A DNA stretch of 32,856 nucleotides from Acetofilamentum sp. Its GTDB lineage: Bacteria; Bacteroidota; Bacteroidia; Bacteroidales; JAFGUD01. A model generated the notes under the pieces. It was given only the letters and a program-made list of their open reading frames with translations, did no database searches and had not been told where the DNA came from. The DNA lies in the NCBI GenBank assembly GCA_020722645.1, contig DYKL01000004.1:1-32856 (forward strand), read 5' to 3'. Below, piece by piece: positions 16,003-24,770 of the stretch. A program made the translations under genes and the position numbers. The number at the start of each line of letters is the position of its first letter. Within the stretch, counting starts at the first letter, position 1.

Positions 16003-16753
16003 TATCAGGTAAATTAAATTTTATATTAATTTGTTCATTAAAAATAACTTTTTTGCTAATAATAAATAATGACAAAGTATCTATCGAAACAACTTTTAAT
16101 TCAGTGTGTTCCGGTAAATCATAATTATCGAAAGTTTTAAAATTACTGTAGTTTATATACAAATCTTTATGCAATAAATTATCGTATATTTCGCAGTATT
16201 TAATATTAAAATTGTCTGTTATATAAAATAAATGTGCAATATTAACAATTTTTGAGTTATTTTGATTATATATTAAATTTTTGAAGATATATAAAGAATC
16301 TTTATCAAGCGAATATGAATTCAAGTCTGTGAAATAAGGATAACTGAATAAATCGGCAGTAAAAATGGATTGCAAGGAATAAAAATCGAAAGCAATGCTG
16401 TAATTTTTTAATATAACATCTTTATTACCTGCGATATAGTCTTTTTGAACAGGCATATAAATAATAAAAGTATCGGGAGTTGCAAAGATTTCAGCGATAG
16501 TAATTCCAAATCCCAGAGATATTGAAATGTACATAACCGAATCTTTGATAATTTTAGTTGAACCAAAAAAAGATAATTTTTGTTCATTTGAAGAATAATC
16601 AGCACTGAATTTAAAAGACAACGATTTAAAATCCTTATTGACAGAATCAATAAAAGTAGTGCCTGAAATTTTCATTTTTGAGGTATTTTGTTTAAAAATC
16701 GAGCAAGAAGAAATCAGAAAGATTAAAGATATTATTATAAAAAAATTTTTCAT
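15980..16753 (-). CDS. DUF4292-type lipoprotein
   Basis: 257-aa predicted lipoprotein. The lipobox LISSC places the lipidated cysteine at residue 17 after a hydrophobic signal. The rest is beta-rich with no catalytic motif, and its position between a TPR protein and an EnvC-like protein matches the DUF4292 family in Bacteroidota. Its beta-rich shape is reminiscent of LolA/LolB-like lipoprotein carriers, but this is only a suggestion from size and secondary structure. Attachment to the outer or inner membrane cannot be told. The end overlaps the next gene by 23 bases, indicating tight co-expression. Confidence 0.7.
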   Translation of the reverse strand: MKNFFIIISLIFLISSCSIFKQNTSKMKISGTTFIDSVNKDFKSLSFKFSADYSSNEQKLSFFGSTKIIKDSVMYISISLGFGITIAEIFATPDTFIIYMPVQKDYIAGNKDVILKNYSIAFDFYSLQSIFTADLFSYPYFTDLNSYSLDKDSLYIFKNLIYNQNNSKIVNIAHLFYITDNFNIKYCEIYDNLLHKDLYINYSNFKTFDNYDLPEHTELKVVSIDTLSLFIISKKVIFNEQINIKFNLPDNAKPINY

Positions 16754-16767
16754 TAAATTGTTTATAA

Positions 16768-18435
16768 TTACAACTGTTTATTTAAAAAAGTGTTGCCCAG
16801 ATTAACAGATTTTAACCAAGCTTCATTAGCTAAATCATTCTTATTTAATTTATTGTAAACATTACCCAATAATTCATAGTATAAAAAATTAGGTTTTGAT
16901 GAATTTGAAATAGCAATTTGACAATAATTTAAAGAAGAGTTATAATCATCAAATTTGTACATAGCATAAGCATAAATGTATGCAATGTTTGAACTTAAAG
17001 AACTTGTTTCGTTTATAATACATTCACCAAGCAGGTTGAAAGTTTTATTTTTGTATAAGGAATTTTGTGCAAAATAAAAAGAGAAATAGGCATTTAAATC
17101 GCAATTTGAAGTAGCAAAAGAAAGAGCATTGTTGTAGTACAAATTTTCATCTGAAAAATTACCTGTTATTCTGAAATATTGAGAGAGATAAAAGTTAAAA
17201 TAAGCCATTAAATCATTTTGTTCGTAAACTATTGATTTACCAAAAATAAGAGCTTCATAAGCATCATTATTTTTTGATAAATTCAGAGATGAAATTCCTT
17301 TGAATAAATATATAACAGGTTGAGCCGGAAACAAATCTATTGCATAAGCAGCTAAAGAATCTAATTTTGAATAAAAACCAAATCTGTTGTATAAGTTAAA
17401 CAATTTCAAGTAAGTTGAAAAATCCGTTATATCTTTACTTTGTTTGATTTCATAGAAATAGATAGCATCATAGAACTTATTATTTATTTCATAAAATTCG
17501 CTTAAAAAATTCACAAATCTTACATTACTTTGATTTTTAAAATATAAATTATAAAAAATAGTATCTAAATCGAAAGAGAAAGAATTGTAATTGAAAAAAT
17601 CCATATTTTCATACAATATCTGTATAAATGCAGAATTAGAAGATAGACAATCGCCTGATTTTTCTAAATAATATAAAACACTGTCTTTTTTGTCGATTAA
17701 AATGTAATATTTGAGCGAAAGTTCATAAAAATAAACAGTTTCAGGAAATAAAGTTTGAATTTTTTTGATATAAAAAAAAGCAGAATCAAGATTTTTTTCA
17801 GACAGATAAAATTGAGCCAAATTCACTAATGATAAGGAATTTTGAGGAAATTTTTGAACAATAGTTTGTAAAAGATTTACAGCATCATCATTTTTACCTG
17901 TTTTTTGCAATAAATTGACTTTTTGAAGATAAAAATCAATTTCGTAATTGAATTTTGATATAGCTGCATTTAAAGCTATTAATTGATTTTTGTAATCAGA
18001 ATAAAAAGCAAAAAAATCAATTGCATTTTGAAAATCATCGTGAATATCTGATTTTTGTATTATTTGTAGTTGTAAATCAGTTGCTTCGTTAATCGAATTA
18101 ACCTTTTCGTAGAGTAAAGCAAGATTTTTTAAATACCAGATATTTTCAGCGTCAATATTAACAGCATTTTCAGCGTAATTTATGGCAAGAAAATATTGAG
18201 CTTCCTGTTCATATATTTTAGATAATAAATAATTTGCGGCAGAAGATTGATTGTCAATTTCCAAGGCTTTAATTAGTAAATATTTAGCTGTATCGGTATT
18301 TTCAGTTAATAAAAATCGTTGAGCCTCAGAAAAATATTCGATAAATTTTTCCTTTTCGACTGTTTGAGAATTGAGCGATAAAAAAGACAAAAAACAAATA
18401 ATAAAACCAAATATTTTATATTTTATCATAATCAC
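16768..18435 (-). CDS. Exported tetratricopeptide repeat protein
   Basis: 555-aa protein with an N-terminal signal sequence (MIMIKYKIFGFIICFLSFLS) followed by many tetratricopeptide repeats, clearest at about residues 28-110 (AKYLLIKALEIDNQSSAANY, then AENAVNIDAENIWYLKNLAL). Repeats continue in weaker form to the C-terminus. TPR arrays bind other proteins; here a periplasmic scaffold for envelope assembly is the natural guess given the EnvC-like and lipoprotein neighbours. Two in-frame ATGs (18435 and 18429) are both possible starts; the second gives a slightly tidier signal peptide. It overlaps the stop of the upstream nucleotidyltransferase gene. Confidence 0.82.
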   Translation of the reverse strand: MIMIKYKIFGFIICFLSFLSLNSQTVEKEKFIEYFSEAQRFLLTENTDTAKYLLIKALEIDNQSSAANYLLSKIYEQEAQYFLAINYAENAVNIDAENIWYLKNLALLYEKVNSINEATDLQLQIIQKSDIHDDFQNAIDFFAFYSDYKNQLIALNAAISKFNYEIDFYLQKVNLLQKTGKNDDAVNLLQTIVQKFPQNSLSLVNLAQFYLSEKNLDSAFFYIKKIQTLFPETVYFYELSLKYYILIDKKDSVLYYLEKSGDCLSSNSAFIQILYENMDFFNYNSFSFDLDTIFYNLYFKNQSNVRFVNFLSEFYEINNKFYDAIYFYEIKQSKDITDFSTYLKLFNLYNRFGFYSKLDSLAAYAIDLFPAQPVIYLFKGISSLNLSKNNDAYEALIFGKSIVYEQNDLMAYFNFYLSQYFRITGNFSDENLYYNNALSFATSNCDLNAYFSFYFAQNSLYKNKTFNLLGECIINETSSLSSNIAYIYAYAMYKFDDYNSSLNYCQIAISNSSKPNFLYYELLGNVYNKLNKNDLANEAWLKSVNLGNTFLNKQL

Positions 18436-19405
18436 CTAATTCGAGAGATTTGGGGATTTTATTTACAAATACATTATTGCCAATCATTGAATTTTCTATA
18501 ACAATATTTCTAATTATCGAATTACTCAAAATAATGCTATTCTTAACAATAACATTCATCAGAGTAGAATTTGATTCGATTGAGACATTAGGACCGATAA
18601 CAGAATTTATTATTTTTACATTATCAGCAATAAAAACGGGCTTTATAATAACTGTATCAGTCAATACAATTTTATCAGAAGTCTGAAATTGATTAGTATT
18701 CAACAAGTGCGAAGTAGTATTTATCAATAAATCTTTATTACCGCAATCTAACCATTCATCAACATTTTGAGATTTGAATAATAAATTATCATCAAGCAAC
18801 ATTTGAAGAGCATTAGTAAGTTGATATTCATTGTTTTCCCTTAAATTGTTGTTTATAATATTTTCTATTTTGGTATGCAATAAAGCAACATTTTTGAAGT
18901 AATAAATACCAATTATAGCTTCATCAGAAATAAATTGTTTAGGTTTTTCGTAAAAAGAAGTAATAACATCATTTTGTTTTACGACAACTCCATATAATTG
19001 AGGATTAGAAACTTTTTTAGTCCAGATAATAACATCAGCGGAATTATCAATTTCAAAGTCTGCATCAAAGAGAGTGTCAGCAAAAGCAACAATAACTTCA
19101 TCACTTAGCATATCTTTTGCCTGATAAATAGCGTGAGCAGTTCCTAATGCTTCTTGCTGATAAAAAATATTTACTTTAAAATTGTATTTATTTCCGAGAG
19201 AATGAATATCATCAATAATATTTTGCGGAAAATTACCAATAATGAAGCCAACTTCTGTAACAGTGTTTTTAGAAACGGCAATTAGTTTTTCAATTAACCT
19301 TTGCAAAATTGATTTACCTGCTAATTTGATAAAAGGTTTAGGAGTAGTTAAGGTAAATGGACGCAATCTTGTGCCCATTCCAGCCATAGGTATTATTATT
19401 TTCAT
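18416..19405 (-). CDS. Sugar-phosphate nucleotidyltransferase
   Basis: 329-aa NTP-transferase that makes a nucleotide sugar (for example dTDP-glucose, UDP-glucose or GDP-mannose) from NTP and sugar-1-phosphate. The N-terminal signature GMGTRLRPFTLTTPKP (about residues 9-24) is the nucleotide-binding loop. FADTLFD supplies the metal-binding aspartate, and the sugar-site motif WLDCGNKD lies near residue 200. The C-terminus has irregular hexapeptide-like turns (VKIINSVIGPNVSIESNSTL) that should form a left-handed beta-helix. The exact sugar and base cannot be assigned. It lies next to dut and a flippase gene, consistent with polysaccharide synthesis. Confidence 0.9.
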   Translation of the reverse strand: MKIIIPMAGMGTRLRPFTLTTPKPFIKLAGKSILQRLIEKLIAVSKNTVTEVGFIIGNFPQNIIDDIHSLGNKYNFKVNIFYQQEALGTAHAIYQAKDMLSDEVIVAFADTLFDADFEIDNSADVIIWTKKVSNPQLYGVVVKQNDVITSFYEKPKQFISDEAIIGIYYFKNVALLHTKIENIINNNLRENNEYQLTNALQMLLDDNLLFKSQNVDEWLDCGNKDLLINTTSHLLNTNQFQTSDKIVLTDTVIIKPVFIADNVKIINSVIGPNVSIESNSTLMNVIVKNSIILSNSIIRNIVIENSMIGNNVFVNKIPKSLELGDYDKI

Positions 19406-19419
19406 AAAAATGTTGTTTA

Positions 19420-19851
19420 TTAGATTCCTGTATGTCCGAAACCGCCGTCTCCGCGATTAGTTTCGTTCAATTCATTTACTTGCATCCAGCTAACGTGTTC
19501 ATAACTGCTGATAATCATTTGAGCAATTCTTTCGCCGGAGTTTATTGTAAAAGGTTCATTTGATAAATTGACAAGAATAATTTTGATTTCACCGCGATAA
19601 TCAGCATCAATAGTTCCGGGAGTGTTTAAAACAGTTAAACCGTGTTTAGCAGCTAAACCGCTTCTGGGGCGGATTTGTGCTTCATAACCGACAGGCAATT
19701 CAATAAATATTCCTGTTGGTATCATTGCTCTTTGAAGAGGTTGTAAAATAACAGGTTGTTCTAAAAACGAATATAAATCAACACCGGCGGAACTTTCAGT
19801 AGCATAAGCCGGTAGAGAATTATTTGATTTATTAACTATTTTGACATTCAT
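19420..19851 (-). CDS. dut: dUTP diphosphatase
   Basis: 143-aa trimeric-type dUTPase that hydrolyses dUTP to dUMP and diphosphate, keeping uracil out of DNA. All five family motifs are present in order: AGVDLYS, then RSGLAAKHG, then GTIDADYRGE, then RIAQMII, and the C-terminal RGDGGFGHTG arm, where the usual serine is histidine. Full family length. It is placed between the flippase and the sugar nucleotidyltransferase, 5 and 14 bp away, in an arrangement I recall as conserved in Bacteroidota. Confidence 0.96.
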   Translation of the reverse strand: MNVKIVNKSNNSLPAYATESSAGVDLYSFLEQPVILQPLQRAMIPTGIFIELPVGYEAQIRPRSGLAAKHGLTVLNTPGTIDADYRGEIKIILVNLSNEPFTINSGERIAQMIISSYEHVSWMQVNELNETNRGDGGFGHTGI

Positions 19852-19856
19852 ATAAA

Positions 19857-21359
19857 TTATTTTTTGTTAAATATTGTTTTTAATGACGACAAAGTTATAT
19901 TTTCATTTTTAAAAATGAAAATTATATATAACAAAATTAAAAAGTTATTTATAATTAATTTTAGATATATATTTGAAAGATTTATAAAATCAGTAATAAG
20001 ATACAAACCAAGCGGAATTGCAGTGTATAAAAAGATTTTAAAATAGTCATATTTAATTTTCATATATTTTCTACTCCAAATGAATGAAAAAACAACCATC
20101 ACAAAATAAGCAGCAAAGTTAGTCCAAGCCGCTCCGATATAACCGTATTTTGGAATTAAAAAATAATTTAAACTCAATGTAATAATTGCACCTGTCGAAA
20201 AAATGATAATACCATATTTTGTAACATCATTTAATTTATACCAAAACGAAAGCACAAAAAAGACACCAACCAATAATCTGCTTAAAAACAATGGCAGCAC
20301 AACATTTAAACCTTCAAAATATGTTTTGTTTATAAAATATTTTACAAAGTCCAAATTCATCATAACAGCCAAAAACATAAGAAAAGAAAAAATTATATAA
20401 TACTTCATTACATTTGCAAAAGCATCATACGAATCTTTATTTTTATGATAAGAAAAAAAGAAAGGTTCAGCAGCATATTTGAACGCCTGCACAAATAACA
20501 TCATAATGACAGCTAATTTGGCATTTGCACCATAAATGCCTAACTGATAAAGAACATATTCAGTTGCATTTTCAGTACCTTCCGGCACAACAGTCCAATA
20601 TTTTATTAAAATTCTGTCAGCCATTTCATTTACAGCACCGGTTAAGCCTGTAATTAGAAGCGGAAGTGAGTATATTAAAATTTGTTTCCAGATATGAAAG
20701 TCAAATTTAATTTTAATTTTGAATAAATCAGGAATAAAAATAATTAAAACTAAAATAGTTGCTATTAAATTAGAAATGAAAATATATCCGACACCATAAG
20801 CAGCATTGTATATATATTCGATAAAATTTATACCTTTTTCATATAAATACGGACACAGTATAAGGAAAAAAAGATTAAGAGCTATATTTACAGCAATATT
20901 TATAACTTTTATAATAGCAAATTTGAACGCTTTATTCTGTTGCCTTAAACGAGCAAAAAATATAGATGTAAAAACATCAACTGCTAAAATCAGTGAAAAT
21001 ATTAGAACATAGTCTCTGTTGTTTGGATAACCTATAAATGTTGAAACAGAAGAAGAAAAAATAAAAATAAGAAAGAGAAAAATGCTTGAAGTAGAAAATA
21101 CTGATGTTAAAACTGTTGAAAATACAGTATTTTTATCAATATTTTTTTGAGAAAATCTAAAAAAGCCGGTTTCCATACCATAAGTAAGAATTATTTGCAG
21201 AACTACCACATAAGCATAAAACTCAATAACAACTCCATATTGCTCAGGAGAGAAAGTGTACGTATAAAGAGGTACTAAAAGATAATTCAAAAAACGACCA
21301 ATTATACTACTTAAGCCGTAAACAGCTGTCTGCCCTGCTAATTTTTTTATAACTGACAT
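19857..21359 (-). CDS. Polysaccharide flippase (Wzx/MATE-like, MOP superfamily)
   Basis: 500-aa integral membrane protein with about 12-14 hydrophobic helices spread through its length. The N-terminus MSVIKKLAGQTAVYGLSSIIGRFLNYLLVPLYTY is typical of oligosaccharide or lipid-II-type flippases that move undecaprenyl-linked sugars across the inner membrane. Substrate unknown. The start ATG shares one base with the stop of the acetyltransferase gene upstream (TAATG), a sign of translational coupling. Confidence 0.88.
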   Translation of the reverse strand: MSVIKKLAGQTAVYGLSSIIGRFLNYLLVPLYTYTFSPEQYGVVIEFYAYVVVLQIILTYGMETGFFRFSQKNIDKNTVFSTVLTSVFSTSSIFLFLIFIFSSSVSTFIGYPNNRDYVLIFSLILAVDVFTSIFFARLRQQNKAFKFAIIKVINIAVNIALNLFFLILCPYLYEKGINFIEYIYNAAYGVGYIFISNLIATILVLIIFIPDLFKIKIKFDFHIWKQILIYSLPLLITGLTGAVNEMADRILIKYWTVVPEGTENATEYVLYQLGIYGANAKLAVIMMLFVQAFKYAAEPFFFSYHKNKDSYDAFANVMKYYIIFSFLMFLAVMMNLDFVKYFINKTYFEGLNVVLPLFLSRLLVGVFFVLSFWYKLNDVTKYGIIIFSTGAIITLSLNYFLIPKYGYIGAAWTNFAAYFVMVVFSFIWSRKYMKIKYDYFKIFLYTAIPLGLYLITDFINLSNIYLKLIINNFLILLYIIFIFKNENITLSSLKTIFNKK

Positions 21360-21793
21360 TATTTATTTTTATATATCATTTTAAAATGCTTTTTACCAAA
21401 CTCAACAAAGTCAGTACCTGAAACATAAAAACCGATAAGTTTGAAAAAATCTATGGTTTCTTCAATAGAATGTAAATAAATAATTTTTTTTGATTTTAAA
21501 ACATCATCTAAAATATGTTTAACGAGCAAAAAGCCATATCCTAAATGTCTGTAATTGTTTAAAACAGAAACTCTTTCTATCTTAATGCCATAATCAGTTT
21601 CGCGCCAACGAGCAGTGGCTATAAATTTGCCGTCTATTGACAACAAAAAATGAACTGCATCAAAATCTAAACCGTCATAGTCCAAATTTTTGTCAATTTT
21701 TTGTTCGTTTGTGAATACTTCAAAACGAATTTGAATAGCCTTATTAAAAAGCTCATTATTAGATATTGAAAAAGACAGTAATTCTAAAAACAT
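21359..21793 (-). CDS. GNAT-family N-acetyltransferase
   Basis: 144-aa acetyltransferase. The N-terminal RFEVFTNEQ, followed by DYDGLDFDAVHFLL, matches the ElaA/YitH-like subset. The acetyl-CoA loop is RVSVLNNYRHLGYGFLLV (R-x-x-G-x-G type). The substrate is unknown. It is the first gene of the long leftward operon. Two bases before its start I see only a degenerate -7 element (TTATTTTG on the minus strand near 21817-21824), so its promoter is uncertain. Confidence 0.82.
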   Translation of the reverse strand: MFLELLSFSISNNELFNKAIQIRFEVFTNEQKIDKNLDYDGLDFDAVHFLLSIDGKFIATARWRETDYGIKIERVSVLNNYRHLGYGFLLVKHILDDVLKSKKIIYLHSIEETIDFFKLIGFYVSGTDFVEFGKKHFKMIYKNK

Positions 21794-21887
21794 AAAAATA
21801 ATTTAAAAATTTTATGCAAAATAAACAATTTAAGAGTAAATCGGAAAATAGAAACTAAAAAAAAACGTTTATTTATAAAATATTAAA

Positions 21888-21895
21888 TAAATTTG
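21888..21895 (+). promoter_or_regulatory. Bacteroidota -7 promoter element before the outer-membrane barrel gene
   Basis: TAAATTTG matches TAnnTTTG, 24 bases before the ATG at 21920. There is no TTG at the -33 distance, so support is moderate. Confidence 0.4.
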
Positions 21896-21919
21896 AAGCG
21901 AATTTGTAAAAGTAACAAA

Positions 21920-22603
21920 ATGAAAAAAATCCTGATATTTTTTAGTTTAATCTTATTTGCTTATATTTCTTTTAGTCAGGCAAATACCGGATTCACAATC
22001 GGAAGTAATTTTTCTACCTATACTGGCGATAGCACAACCCTTCCGTTCAATAATATAAAGCCAGGACTTAACACAGGAATATTTTGGGATATAAACAGCG
22101 GCTATAAAACTTATATTCAGATTGGCGGCTTTTATTCTCAGCAAGGAGCAAGATATAAACAAGAATATTTTACATTTGGTAACAAAGTAACATACCTTAT
22201 ACGACACAATGTTGATTATATAAATATTCCAATTTCGTGGAAGCAAATTTGGGGTGATTGGTTTACAATTTTAGGTTTGTACGGTGAATTTGCTATTGTT
22301 TCTAAATCAAAATGGACTGAAACTGATGAATACGCAGATACAATAATATACAAAGTAGGCGACTATCAAAGTTTTACAAATGAACTTAGAACTTTCGATG
22401 CAGGTATTAAACTTGCAATGGGTATTCAGGTTCCTATTTCCAGCCAAAATGATTTTACTCTTTCTGTAGCATATAATCACGGCTTTCTGTGTGTAAATCC
22501 GAATACAAACAGAGTAGAAAACAAAATGTTTAATCGTTTTTTTACAGTTAATTTGGGTATTATAATTAGCAGAAATAATTACAAGTATAAATCAAGAAGA
22601 TAA
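21920..22603 (+). CDS. Predicted outer-membrane beta-barrel protein (PorT-like family)
   Basis: 227-aa exported protein. A signal peptide (MKKILIFFSLILFAYISFS) is followed by alternating hydrophobic strands, e.g. TYIQIGGFYSQQGARY, YINIPISWKQIW and FFTVNLGIIIS, ending in the aromatic-rich strand style of barrels. This fits the outer-membrane beta-barrel family common in Bacteroidota; no single function follows. The ATG at 21920 is preferred over an in-frame TTG at 21893 inside the promoter element. The next gene begins 5 bp after the stop, so the two should be co-transcribed. Confidence 0.75.
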   Translation: MKKILIFFSLILFAYISFSQANTGFTIGSNFSTYTGDSTTLPFNNIKPGLNTGIFWDINSGYKTYIQIGGFYSQQGARYKQEYFTFGNKVTYLIRHNVDYINIPISWKQIWGDWFTILGLYGEFAIVSKSKWTETDEYADTIIYKVGDYQSFTNELRTFDAGIKLAMGIQVPISSQNDFTLSVAYNHGFLCVNPNTNRVENKMFNRFFTVNLGIIISRNNYKYKSRR

Positions 22604-22608
22604 ATTTG

Positions 22609-23520
22609 ATGAAGAAATTTCTATTTTCTCTCTTATTTGTATTTTTATCAATGTCTGTATTTCCTCAATACAGACAATTTTCTCACCCTATATGGACTAT
22701 TGGAACAGCAAAAACCATTGGCAAAAAAGAAGTTCATCTTAACACCTTATTTTATTCTCAATACGGCTTAACAAAAAGAGTTGAAATACAATCAAAACCT
22801 TTATGGTGGATTAAATTTCCTAATCTTGGAGCAAAAATTAACTGGATATACAAAAAACCAACTCCAAATGCAGAGTTTATTAAACGAAAAGGAATAATAG
22901 TAAGTACAAAACATTTTGGCTTTTACCCTAACCCTCTTTTAAAATATGTACAAAATAATAATGTACATAATATTGATTTCGGAATCTCTTCATTTGATAA
23001 TTTTTTTGTGATAAAAAATGAACTTCTCATTTCATTAATTAACAGAAAAAACAAAGGTTGTACTTCAAAATTAAGTATTTATACTTTAAAATTCGGAAAT
23101 CAAAAGGCATTAAATAATTCTCAAAATTTAATTTTAACTGATAACTCTATGTTATTCAGACAAACAAGTATGCTTGGCGATTATTCTTTGTGGTATATTG
23201 GTTTTGACCTTGATTCAAAGTTAACATACGGTTTGAATTATTGCATTGATTTTGATGTTTACGCTGTTGGTCTGATAGTTTCTAATTGGGTATTTGAGCA
23301 TAAGAGTATTTTTTATTGGTATATGGGAACAAACAAAAGAATAAGACCATCAATCGGCTATCAGTTGTCTTATGCAAGCCATCCTGATGCCAAAATGTCT
23401 TTTATGCCATTGTTTGATTTAAGCTATTTATTAAAAATCAGCAAAAAAGGTAAGGATAATGATTTATTTGAAAAAGGTGTTTTAGAAGATATGTACGATG
23501 ACAGAAGCGAACTTTATTAA
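22609..23520 (+). CDS. Exported protein of unknown function
   Basis: 303-aa protein I do not recognise. A signal peptide (MKKFLFSLLFVFLSMSVFPQ) is followed by a mature part rich in Tyr, Trp and alternating strands (e.g. KTIGKKEVHLNTLFYSQYGL and LWYIGFDLDSKLTYGLNYCI), suggesting a beta-structured envelope protein or barrel. A methionine-containing ATG at 22609 is preferred over the TTG at 22606. Its 3' end overlaps the VanZ-like gene by 23 bases. Together with the preceding barrel gene and the VanZ-like gene it forms a small plus-strand cassette inside minus-strand surroundings. Confidence 0.75.
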   Translation: MKKFLFSLLFVFLSMSVFPQYRQFSHPIWTIGTAKTIGKKEVHLNTLFYSQYGLTKRVEIQSKPLWWIKFPNLGAKINWIYKKPTPNAEFIKRKGIIVSTKHFGFYPNPLLKYVQNNNVHNIDFGISSFDNFFVIKNELLISLINRKNKGCTSKLSIYTLKFGNQKALNNSQNLILTDNSMLFRQTSMLGDYSLWYIGFDLDSKLTYGLNYCIDFDVYAVGLIVSNWVFEHKSIFYWYMGTNKRIRPSIGYQLSYASHPDAKMSFMPLFDLSYLLKISKKGKDNDLFEKGVLEDMYDDRSELY

Positions 23521-23887
23521 AAAAATATTAAAATTCAAATTTACATTTCTTTGGTCATTAATAATTCTCATTCTTTTATTATTACCCTCTGATAATATCC
23601 CTGACAGCAAATTTCAGATTCCTCAACTTGATAAATTTGTTCATTTTACACTGTTTTTTATTCTTTCAATTATTGAATCAATTGAAAAAAAAAATAATTC
23701 TTTTAAACTAAAATTTGTTTATTTACTTTTATTATCATTATTATTTGCAGTTTTTAGTGAACTTTCACAAAAAATATTTACTTCTTCAAGAAATTTTGAT
23801 GTTTTTGATATTATCTCAGATTTAGCAGGTATTATTGCAGGCTTTGGAATATATTTTATAATAATAAAGATACATCAAAAGGCTTAA
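23498..23887 (+). CDS. VanZ-like membrane protein
   Basis: 129-aa protein with four predicted membrane helices (about 12-28, 45-62, 70-88, 103-122). The VanZ-type pattern is visible: PQLDKFVHFTLFFIL, then AVFSELSQKIF, then RNFDVFDIISDLAGIIAGFG, where conserved D, H, E, Q, R and D residues face one side. VanZ is associated with glycopeptide (teicoplanin) tolerance in enterococci, but most chromosomal VanZ-like proteins have no known role, so resistance should not be inferred. Its last 32 bases overlap the convergent 3' end of the Rrf2-type gene. Confidence 0.82.
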   Translation: MTEANFIKKILKFKFTFLWSLIILILLLLPSDNIPDSKFQIPQLDKFVHFTLFFILSIIESIEKKNNSFKLKFVYLLLLSLLFAVFSELSQKIFTSSRNFDVFDIISDLAGIIAGFGIYFIIIKIHQKA

Positions 23888-24296
23888 GCTTAGTTACTAT
23901 CTCATTTATTGTTAATTCTTTAAATACCTTATAAATTTGTTCAAGTATCGGATCTAACTTCATTCTAAACGGACAAACTTCTTTCATTTTAATGTCTTTT
24001 TTGCAAATTTGCAATCCGATTAAACATTCATTATACATTTCTAAACCATCGAATATTTCTACAATATCCAAAATACTTATTTTTGAAGGATTTTTTTGAA
24101 ATTTAATGCCACCTTGTATTCCTCTTTGCGAATAAAGGATTTTATGCTTTGTTAAATTAGAAATAATTTTGGTTAAAAAGGAATAAGAAATATTCAAATC
24201 TTTGGCTATCTGTTTAATGTTTACCAAAGAATCTTTTTGATTAAAAGCTATATAAATCAAAGCTCTGATAGCATATTTTGTAGTTGCTGAAAGCAT
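23856..24296 (-). CDS. Rrf2-family transcriptional regulator, possible Fe-S sensor
   Basis: 146-aa winged-helix regulator. The N-terminus MLSATTKYAIRALIYIA, the recognition region SYSFLTKIISNLTKHKIL and GIQGGIKF wing are typical of Rrf2 proteins (IscR, NsrR, CymR, RsrR). Three cysteines (C91, C98, C108) sit where IscR and NsrR hold a [Fe-S] cluster, but the spacing is Cx6C then x9C instead of the usual five or six residues, so an Fe-S sensor is plausible but not certain. Targets are unknown. Its 9-bp gap to rpiB suggests co-transcription with it. The 3' end overlaps VanZ by 32 bases. Confidence 0.88.
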   Translation of the reverse strand: MLSATTKYAIRALIYIAFNQKDSLVNIKQIAKDLNISYSFLTKIISNLTKHKILYSQRGIQGGIKFQKNPSKISILDIVEIFDGLEMYNECLIGLQICKKDIKMKEVCPFRMKLDPILEQIYKVFKELTINEIVTKLKPFDVSLLL

Positions 24297-24305
24297 AATA
24301 ATAAT

Positions 24306-24740
24306 TTACAAAGGTATTTTATCTATTCGTTTTTGATGTCTTCCGCCTTCAAATCCGGTAGATAGAAAATTATCAACAATTTGTACAGCAGTCTCAAAGT
24401 CTATAAATCTTGCAGGTAAGGAACAAACATTAGCATCATTATGCAATCTTGCCAACTTTGCAATTTCGGGTGTCCAGCATAATGCTGAGCGAATAAGCTG
24501 ATGCTTATTTGCGGTCATATTTATTCCGTTACCGGAACCGCATAAAGATATGCCGAAATTGAATTCTTTTTGTTCAACAGCCTTAGCCATAGGATGTGCA
24601 AAATCAGGATAATCTGCACTTTCTTCGGAATAGCATCCGTAATCAAATAAACTGTATCCTTTACTTTTTAAATAATCTATAAGTTGTAATTTTAACTTGT
24701 AGCCAGCGTGGTCAGAGGATAACGCAATTTTAATCTTCAT
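24306..24740 (-). CDS. rpiB: Ribose-5-phosphate isomerase B
   Basis: 144-aa sugar-phosphate isomerase that interconverts ribose-5-phosphate and ribulose-5-phosphate in the pentose phosphate pathway. The catalytic cysteine C67 lies in GISLCGSGNGINMT; the phosphate-binding start IALSSDHAGYKLK and the HNDANVCSLPAR motif are all present. Length is typical. It heads a two-gene unit with the Rrf2 regulator. A TAnnTTTG element lies 31-38 bases upstream. Confidence 0.95.
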   Translation of the reverse strand: MKIKIALSSDHAGYKLKLQLIDYLKSKGYSLFDYGCYSEESADYPDFAHPMAKAVEQKEFNFGISLCGSGNGINMTANKHQLIRSALCWTPEIAKLARLHNDANVCSLPARFIDFETAVQIVDNFLSTGFEGGRHQKRIDKIPL

Positions 24741-24770
24741 TTTATTATGCTTTTTTAAATAAATTATTTA

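Noticed and set aside
23498..23887. VanZ-like gene as an antibiotic-resistance determinant
   Set aside because: Chromosomal VanZ-like proteins are widespread without known resistance, and no vanA-type cluster is nearby.
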